From: an uncultured Clostridium sp.
Lineage (GTDB): Bacteria; Bacillota; Clostridia; Oscillospirales; Acutalibacteraceae
Assembly (NCBI GenBank): GCA_900547915.1
Contig: URIN01000040.1
Location: forward strand, 1 to 8,689
Length of the DNA stretch: 8,689 nt
Reading direction: 5' to 3'
This document shows positions 6,039-8,689 of this stretch, one piece after another (within the stretch, counting starts at the first letter, position 1; the number at the start of each line of letters is the position of its first letter). The notes under the pieces were generated by a model, which was not told the origin of the DNA, searched no databases, and worked only from the letters and a program-made list of their open reading frames with translations. The position numbers were made by a program, and so were the translations under genes.

Positions 6039-6072
6039 AAAAAAAGGAACTTATGTTTCCATAAGTTCCTTT
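6039..6072 (-). terminator. Intrinsic terminator of the molybdenum-type operon, overlapping its last codons
   Basis: On the complement AAAGGAACTTATG-GAAA-CATAAGTTCCTTT forms a perfect 13-bp stem (6060-6072 with 6043-6055) with a 4-base loop. It merges into a run of seven T (complement of 6039-6045). The stop codon of the fusion gene at 6051-6053 lies inside the hairpin, so termination is built into the gene's final codons. It separates this operon from the recombinase unit. Confidence 0.88.
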
Positions 6073-7157
6073 AAATCATCCTTTGTATCAACATCAAATA
6101 TTTCATATTCATTATCTGCATTAACACAAATTGTTTTTAAGCCGCTTTTCTTTATAGCATCAAGTCCGCTTTTTCCTTTTTCAATACTTGCAAGATGTTC
6201 AAATGTTTCTTTTGGGAATATTACGGGACTTGCAGAAACGTCATTATAACCTAGACGGATTATACAGTTTTTATTGTAATAAAAAGCGAGAAGTAATTTT
6301 TCTATACTCAAGAGACTTACTAAAGGCTGGTCTGAATTTAAAAACATTATTGCGTTTGAAGCCTTTCCTGTATAATCCATTGCTAATTTAATTGCGTCAC
6401 TTTTATCTTTAAAAGAATGTAAAACGCAGTCTATATTTTTTTCTTTGCAAATTTCACTAATTTCTTTATGAACAGTTACCACAACAGACTTATAAAACAA
6501 AGGATTTTTTGCTAATTCTATTGAGTAATCAATAAGTTTTTTATTAAAAAGAGTTGCTAATAATTTATTTTCCTGTCCAAAGCGTTTTGACTGACCTGAT
6601 GCCATAACAACACAAGTAACTTGCGGTAATTTTTCATCCAAATCACAAACTAACACATCTTTGCTATTAATTATACTATTAAAAAAAGCGGAATTTTGCT
6701 TTCTTAAAACAAGAACACACCTTTTTGATTTCATCAGTTTTTGAATTGCGTTATGATATTCTTTTACAGAATTTTCAACATACCCGATTTCATCAATTAC
6801 ACACCATTTGTTACTGCTGTTAATACATTTATCTATCTCATCGATACACCTTTTTGAAAATGTGTTTTCCACAATTTTCATTTTGCATCTTTGCGATTCA
6901 ACAGACTCATCATATGTAGCGACCACAAATTCTTGGCAATAATTTGTTTTAAAAAGCACGCACTGTTTTTCTTTTGCAAAAGTAGTGATTTGGTCAACGC
7001 CTTCATTTTCTATACTTTTTACAAACTCCCGCGCCAAGGTGGTTTTACCGCTGTTTATAGCACCTGTTACAACAAGGTGAGTTTTATTGCTGCTGTTGAA
7101 AATATCTATTATAGATTTCCTGTGAAGATCTCCTACATTCATCTGCATATTTTTCAT
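6051..7157 (-). CDS. THEP1-like NTPase fused to a MocA/MobA-like nucleotidyltransferase
   Basis: This 368-residue protein has two domains. Residues about 25-178 form a P-loop NTPase: Walker A GAINSGKT at 32-39 and WCVIDEIG at 118-125 with Asp122 and Glu123, in the layout of the THEP1 nucleoside-triphosphatase family. Residues about 179-368 form a MobA-like NTP transferase: VVMASGQSKRFGQENKLL at 183-200 (the GxSxRFGxxK nucleotide-binding loop), LNSDQPLV at 273-280 (metal-binding Asp and the DQP motif of MocA enzymes), SASPVIFP at 308-315 and FDVDTKDDL near the end. MocA attaches CMP to molybdopterin for xanthine-dehydrogenase-type enzymes, so cofactor maturation is likely; the NTPase half is unexplained. 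The start overlaps the ModE-type gene by 74 bases. Met4 and Met6 are alternative starts, and the nearest ribosome site (GGGAG) is 13 bases upstream of Met1, so coupling is likely. Confidence 0.85.
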   Translation of the reverse strand: MKNMQMNVGDLHRKSIIDIFNSSNKTHLVVTGAINSGKTTLAREFVKSIENEGVDQITTFAKEKQCVLFKTNYCQEFVVATYDESVESQRCKMKIVENTFSKRCIDEIDKCINSSNKWCVIDEIGYVENSVKEYHNAIQKLMKSKRCVLVLRKQNSAFFNSIINSKDVLVCDLDEKLPQVTCVVMASGQSKRFGQENKLLATLFNKKLIDYSIELAKNPLFYKSVVVTVHKEISEICKEKNIDCVLHSFKDKSDAIKLAMDYTGKASNAIMFLNSDQPLVSLLSIEKLLLAFYYNKNCIIRLGYNDVSASPVIFPKETFEHLASIEKGKSGLDAIKKSGLKTICVNADNEYEIFDVDTKDDLKELMET

Positions 7158-7425
7158 ACTTAATCATAAACTCCCTTGCCTCGTTTGAAAGCACACTGCC
7201 CCCTCCGCCTTTGCCGCCTATTGATTTTTCACAAAGTTTAAAACCGAGTTCCTTTTCCGCTTTATTAATAAGCTGCAAAGCCTTTGTGTAGGCCATATTC
7301 ATTTCTATTGCCGCTTTTCTTAACGAACCAAGCTTATCTATATTTTTAAGCAATTCGTATGGCCCTTGACCGAAAAATTTTTCTCCGCTGTCTGAGCAGA
7401 TATAAATTTTAATATCACTTTTCAT
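7084..7425 (-). CDS. ModE-type winged-helix regulator, DNA-binding domain only
   Basis: This 113-residue protein corresponds to the N-terminal DNA-binding domain of ModE, the molybdate-responsive regulator. After a strand-forming start (MKSDIKIYICSDSGEKFFG) comes GPYELLKNIDKLGSLRKAA, then the recognition helix in MNMAYTKALQLINKAEKELG (about 43-61), and the Gly-rich wing KSIGGKGGGGSVLSNEAREF (about 67-86), which is highly typical of this family. The C-terminal molybdate-binding (Mop/TOBE) domains of E. coli ModE are absent, so any metal sensing must work differently, or the protein may respond to something else. AAGGTG (7434-7439 on the complement) lies eight bases before the ATG. The ABC ATPase gene ends 28 bases upstream; the 3' end overlaps the NTPase/MocA gene. 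The operon promoter and any ModE operator are off the right edge. Confidence 0.9.
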   Translation of the reverse strand: MKSDIKIYICSDSGEKFFGQGPYELLKNIDKLGSLRKAAIEMNMAYTKALQLINKAEKELGFKLCEKSIGGKGGGGSVLSNEAREFMIKYEKYADECRRSSQEIYNRYFQQQQ

Positions 7426-7453
7426 AACTTTTTCACCTTATTTTCAGCAAACA

Positions 7454-8230
7454 TTAACAGCAAGGAAATATTGCGTATCTGTCAAGTGCCTTTACTACTT
7501 TTACACCTTTAAACGCTTTATTTAGAATATTTTCAATGCAAGTTTGGCTGTCGGTTTTTGTATCTATTATCCCTGCGCATTTACCTTCTGAAATTACAAT
7601 TACTTTTTCACAGGAATACAGCGCCAGCATAGGGTCGTGGAGTGTTACTAAACCTGTAACACCCTTTTCCTTTGCTATACTTGAAAGCAAATTCATAGTT
7701 GAATAACGATTTGTAATATCAAGCGCACTGTCCGGCTCGTCCAAAAGCCATAGCTTTGTATTTTCCGCCACAGTTCGTGCAATAATACAAAGCTGCTGCT
7801 GACCTGCGCTTAAAGTTGAGTAATTTCTTTTACCGAAATTTTCAAGTCCTACAAATTTCAGTGCGTTTTCTGCTTTTTGAATTTGTGAAGAAGAGGGATT
7901 TTCAAACATTGATAATCTTGAATTAAATGCAGACAAAACAACGTCTAACACGCTCATATCCTCTGAAACACCAGTTTTTTGAGGTATGTAACTTATAAGC
8001 CTTGACCTTTCTTTTAAAGACAGCGTTTTTATATCCTTGTTTTCAAAAGTTATCTCTCCGCTGCTCTCAATCAGCTGTGCAACAGCTTTTAACAAAGTAG
8101 TTTTTCCGCAGCCGTTTTGACCTACTACTGCGCATAAACCATTAACTGAAAAAGAAAGATTTTCAAGCACCTTGTTATTTCCATAAGATACTGACAAATT
8201 ATCAATTTTTAACTGATTTTCATTACTCAT
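7454..8230 (-). CDS. ABC transporter ATPase, FecE/BtuD/MolC type
   Basis: This 258-residue cytoplasmic ATPase powers import through the adjacent FecCD-type permease. Motifs in order: Walker A GQNGCGKTT (37-45), Q-loop YIPQK with Gln84, signature LSAGQQQ (140-146), Walker B LWLLDEP (160-166) with Glu165, D-loop SALD (168-171) and switch His198 in TLHDP. The length fits the siderophore/cobalamin/MolC group. A TTG at 8248 would add six residues, but the ATG at 8230 is preferred. It overlaps the permease stop (ATGAGTAA), a common coupling arrangement, though its ribosome site is weak (AGAAAGAAAA). Family membership alone fits iron, heme, cobalamin or molybdate. The ModE-type and MocA-like genes downstream favour molybdate or tungstate, as in the H. 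influenzae MolBC importer (inference). Confidence 0.93.
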   Translation of the reverse strand: MSNENQLKIDNLSVSYGNNKVLENLSFSVNGLCAVVGQNGCGKTTLLKAVAQLIESSGEITFENKDIKTLSLKERSRLISYIPQKTGVSEDMSVLDVVLSAFNSRLSMFENPSSSQIQKAENALKFVGLENFGKRNYSTLSAGQQQLCIIARTVAENTKLWLLDEPDSALDITNRYSTMNLLSSIAKEKGVTGLVTLHDPMLALYSCEKVIVISEGKCAGIIDTKTDSQTCIENILNKAFKGVKVVKALDRYAIFPCC

Positions 8231-8689
8231 AATTTTTCTTTCTGACAAGGAGGTACACTAAAAACGGTGCTCCAACAAGTGAAGTAAATATACTCAAAGG
8301 CAATTCGCTTTCAGCGGCGCTTCTTGCAAAAATATCTGCAATAAGCATAGTGATTATGCCGACAAGCGCCGCGCAGAGCATTGATGATTTTTTGTTCGTT
8401 TTCATCAGCATTCTTGCAATATGCGGTGCGATCAAGCCAACAAAACTTATTATACCCGTAGCACTGATTACACTGGCTACACCGAGGGTTGAAACTATTA
8501 AAACAATTCTGCGCATTTTAGGAACATTTACACCTAAAAGTTCCGCCTCTTCGCTATTATATGACAAAAGCATGATCTGACGATGAAGCGCAAAAAGCAA
8601 CAAAACACAGGCCACGCCGATTACTGCCATAGGAATAAGACTTTTAAGTGTAACCGCATTTAGGCTGCCCATTATCCAATATTCTATTG
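8223..8689 (-). CDS. ABC transporter permease, FecCD/BtuC family (5' part cut by window edge)
   Basis: This is the C-terminal 154 residues of a permease normally about 330 long. The frame is open to the window edge: reading in from the edge gives I-E-Y-W-I-M-G-S-L, the conserved WxMGSL segment of FecCD proteins, so the methionine at 8672 is internal and not a start. Then follow LLSYNSEEAELLGVNV (cytoplasmic coupling region contacting the ATPase), a helix, GIISFVGLIAPHIARML (the hallmark FVGLIxPHxxR), an AALVGIITMLIADIFAR helix, and LPLSIFTSLVGAPFLVYLL before a basic end. It is the membrane partner of the ATPase encoded downstream, overlapping it by eight bases. The periplasmic-type binding lipoprotein expected for this importer is not in the window and probably lies to the right. 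Confidence 0.93.
   Translation of the reverse strand, partial: IEYWIMGSLNAVTLKSLIPMAVIGVACVLLLFALHRQIMLLSYNSEEAELLGVNVPKMRRIVLIVSTLGVASVISATGIISFVGLIAPHIARMLMKTNKKSSMLCAALVGIITMLIADIFARSAAESELPLSIFTSLVGAPFLVYLLVRKKNYE

Larger units (their letters stand above)
4144..8689. mobile_element. Serine-recombinase element inserted in cotJC (left end; right end not seen)
   Basis: The left boundary is the point where catalase coding stops. The recombinase gene lies directly inside that boundary, the usual place for an integrase of this class. The 54-residue gene at 5820-5984 is next. No catalase 3' half and no second recombinase appear before the window ends, so on the simplest reading the molybdenum-type operon is inside the element. 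The alternative is a decayed element whose right end was lost anywhere after about 5985, with the operon being ordinary chromosome. No conjugation, plasmid or phage structural genes are visible. The left boundary is well supported; the extent is not. Confidence 0.5.

Noticed and set aside
1..8689. Search for CRISPR arrays, tRNA or rRNA genes
   Set aside because: No regularly spaced repeats, cloverleaf-like segments or rRNA-like sequence were recognised on either strand.

Overview
The window looks like a chromosomal segment of a low-to-moderate G+C, probably spore-forming member of the Clostridia (Bacillota). The evidence is strong AAGGAG/GGAGG ribosome binding sites, A/T-rich intergenic DNA, a CotJC-type spore-coat manganese catalase fragment, and a large serine recombinase of the type common in clostridial mobile elements. 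Species cannot be named from the sequence alone.

Left part (1-3753), envelope and lipid genes. A family 2 glycosyltransferase (DPM1/GtrB-like) runs leftward off the window edge. A 320-base intergenic region follows; it holds the leftward promoter and two matching TGTAAAC-N4-GTTTACA-type palindromes. These precede a rightward, single-gene unit for an HxxxDG acyltransferase of the alcohol acetyltransferase/condensation-domain superfamily. That gene ends at a strong hairpin terminator, which also serves the opposing leftward pair: a GT8 glycosyltransferase and a TVP38/TMEM64 (VTT/DedA-like) membrane protein, joined by a TAATG stop/start overlap.

Middle (3784-5984), an interrupted gene. The first 64 codons of a cotJC-like manganese catalase are intact, with a good ribosome binding site, and then stop abruptly one residue before the metal-binding ExxH motif. 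From that point the DNA belongs to a large serine recombinase gene on the opposite strand. Its coding frame runs out through the junction into the catalase gene, so its last ~18 residues are read from catalase DNA. A 54-residue unknown protein is encoded just upstream of the recombinase. This resembles the sporulation-gene interruptions known elsewhere (skin in sigK, SPbeta in spsM), but the other half of the catalase gene is not in the window, so programmed excision is only a hypothesis.

Right part (6051-8689), a molybdenum/tungsten-type operon on the minus strand, more A/T-rich than the left. In transcription order it encodes a FecCD/BtuC-type ABC permease (cut by the window edge), its ATPase, a stand-alone ModE-type DNA-binding protein without the molybdate-binding domains, and a fusion of a THEP1-like P-loop NTPase with a MocA/MobA-like nucleotidyltransferase. 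The operon ends at a 13-bp hairpin terminator embedded in the last codons of the fusion gene. The combination suggests oxyanion uptake by a MolBC-like importer coupled to pterin-cofactor maturation. If the catalase gene really resumes beyond the right edge, this operon is cargo of the recombinase element.
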